From Polaromonas sp. AET17H-212 (GTDB lineage: Bacteria; Pseudomonadota; Gammaproteobacteria; Burkholderiales; Burkholderiaceae_C): 64,000 nt of DNA. The stretch covers positions 124,001 through 188,000 of the forward strand of contig NZ_NBZW01000001.1 in assembly GCF_002379085.1 (NCBI RefSeq), given 5' to 3'. Below the pieces are notes generated by a model, which saw only the letters and a list, made by a program, of their open reading frames with translations, made no database searches and was not told where the DNA came from. Made by a program: the position numbers and the translations under genes. Below, one piece after another: positions 63,953 through 64,000 of this stretch (its first letter is position 1; the number at the start of each line of letters is the position of its first letter).

Positions 63953-64000
63953 ATGCTGCGGTTCATTTCCCGTGTCATCTGTTGCTGCCTGTGGCTGGGG
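63953..64000 (+). CDS. Start of a secreted protein (runs off the window)
   Basis: ATG at 63953 with AGGAAG upstream, 20 bp after the CsgG-like stop. The visible 16 residues MLRFISRVICCCLWLG look like a signal peptide. Probably the next gene of the same operon; nothing more can be said. Confidence 0.6.
   Translation, partial: MLRFISRVICCCLWLG

Overview
The window is high-GC, densely packed bacterial DNA. Its gene content and order (mltG-tmk-holB-pilZ-tatD, ygfZ facing mltG, tex, trhO) and its recurring ~55 bp interspersed repeats with an AGCTATCAAAA / GATAGCTG core suggest a betaproteobacterium of the Comamonadaceae (Polaromonas/Rhodoferax/Acidovorax-like). The genus is an inference. I saw no rRNA, tRNA or CRISPR array.

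Layout. 0-9.9 kb: core genes (sbcB 3' part, a GST, trhO, an esterase, a DUF1499 protein, an EVE protein, a TauE-like permease, panE, an ftsH paralogue), with a ~270 bp MITE-like element at 5605-5873. 9.98-30 kb: a copper and periplasmic-redox island. A minus-strand cluster encodes two P1B ATPases (one with two YHS domains and a CPC motif, one with an unusual CPD motif), a YHS protein, an ICMT-like methyltransferase, a DUF2933 protein and two unannotated 59-codon genes. Then come a CusF-like protein, a DUF4148 protein, a Cop/Cus-type two-component system, a cupredoxin and a multicopper oxidase. Next are a decayed IS21 end and a DsbD-TlpA-DsbG thiol relay that diverges from a QseBC/PmrAB-like two-component system. 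30-40.5 kb: a metal-efflux block, probably nickel/cobalt. It holds an RcnR-like repressor with a G6 operator, an RND tripartite pump with a DUF3240 protein, a lipoprotein, a transmembrane anchor protein, a HupE/UreJ-like protein, a His-rich protein and NreA/NreB.

41-58 kb: housekeeping again (ankyrin protein, TatD, PilZ, HolB, Tmk, MltG, YgfZ, NRDE protein, O-antigen-ligase-like protein, thioesterase-GNAT fusion, HSL-type esterase, Fe-alcohol dehydrogenase, HigA with a beheaded HigB, patatin, Tex). The interspersed repeat appears to sit in frame inside tmk, ygfZ and the patatin gene. 58-64 kb: the most novel-looking locus. A NarX/NarL-like two-component system diverges from an operon encoding a small secreted protein with three ~39-residue N/Q/S-rich repeats, a small secreted protein, and a CsgG/HfaB-like lipoprotein fused to peptidoglycan-binding-like and DUF4384-like regions. 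A further secreted protein begins at the window edge. I read this as a candidate functional-amyloid (curli/holdfast-like) secretion system.

How it fits together. The copper genes cover cytosolic export (two ATPases), periplasmic chaperoning and oxidation (CusF-like, cupredoxin, multicopper oxidase), sensing (CopRS-like) and repair of thiols damaged by metal (DsbD/TlpA/DsbG). The nickel block combines RND export from the periplasm with NreB export from the cytosol, each next to its own CsoR/RcnR-family repressor and a G/C-run operator. Relics (a degraded response regulator, IS21 debris, a truncated toxin, a possibly truncated lipoprotein, two MITE-like elements) show that the island was assembled and trimmed by recombination.
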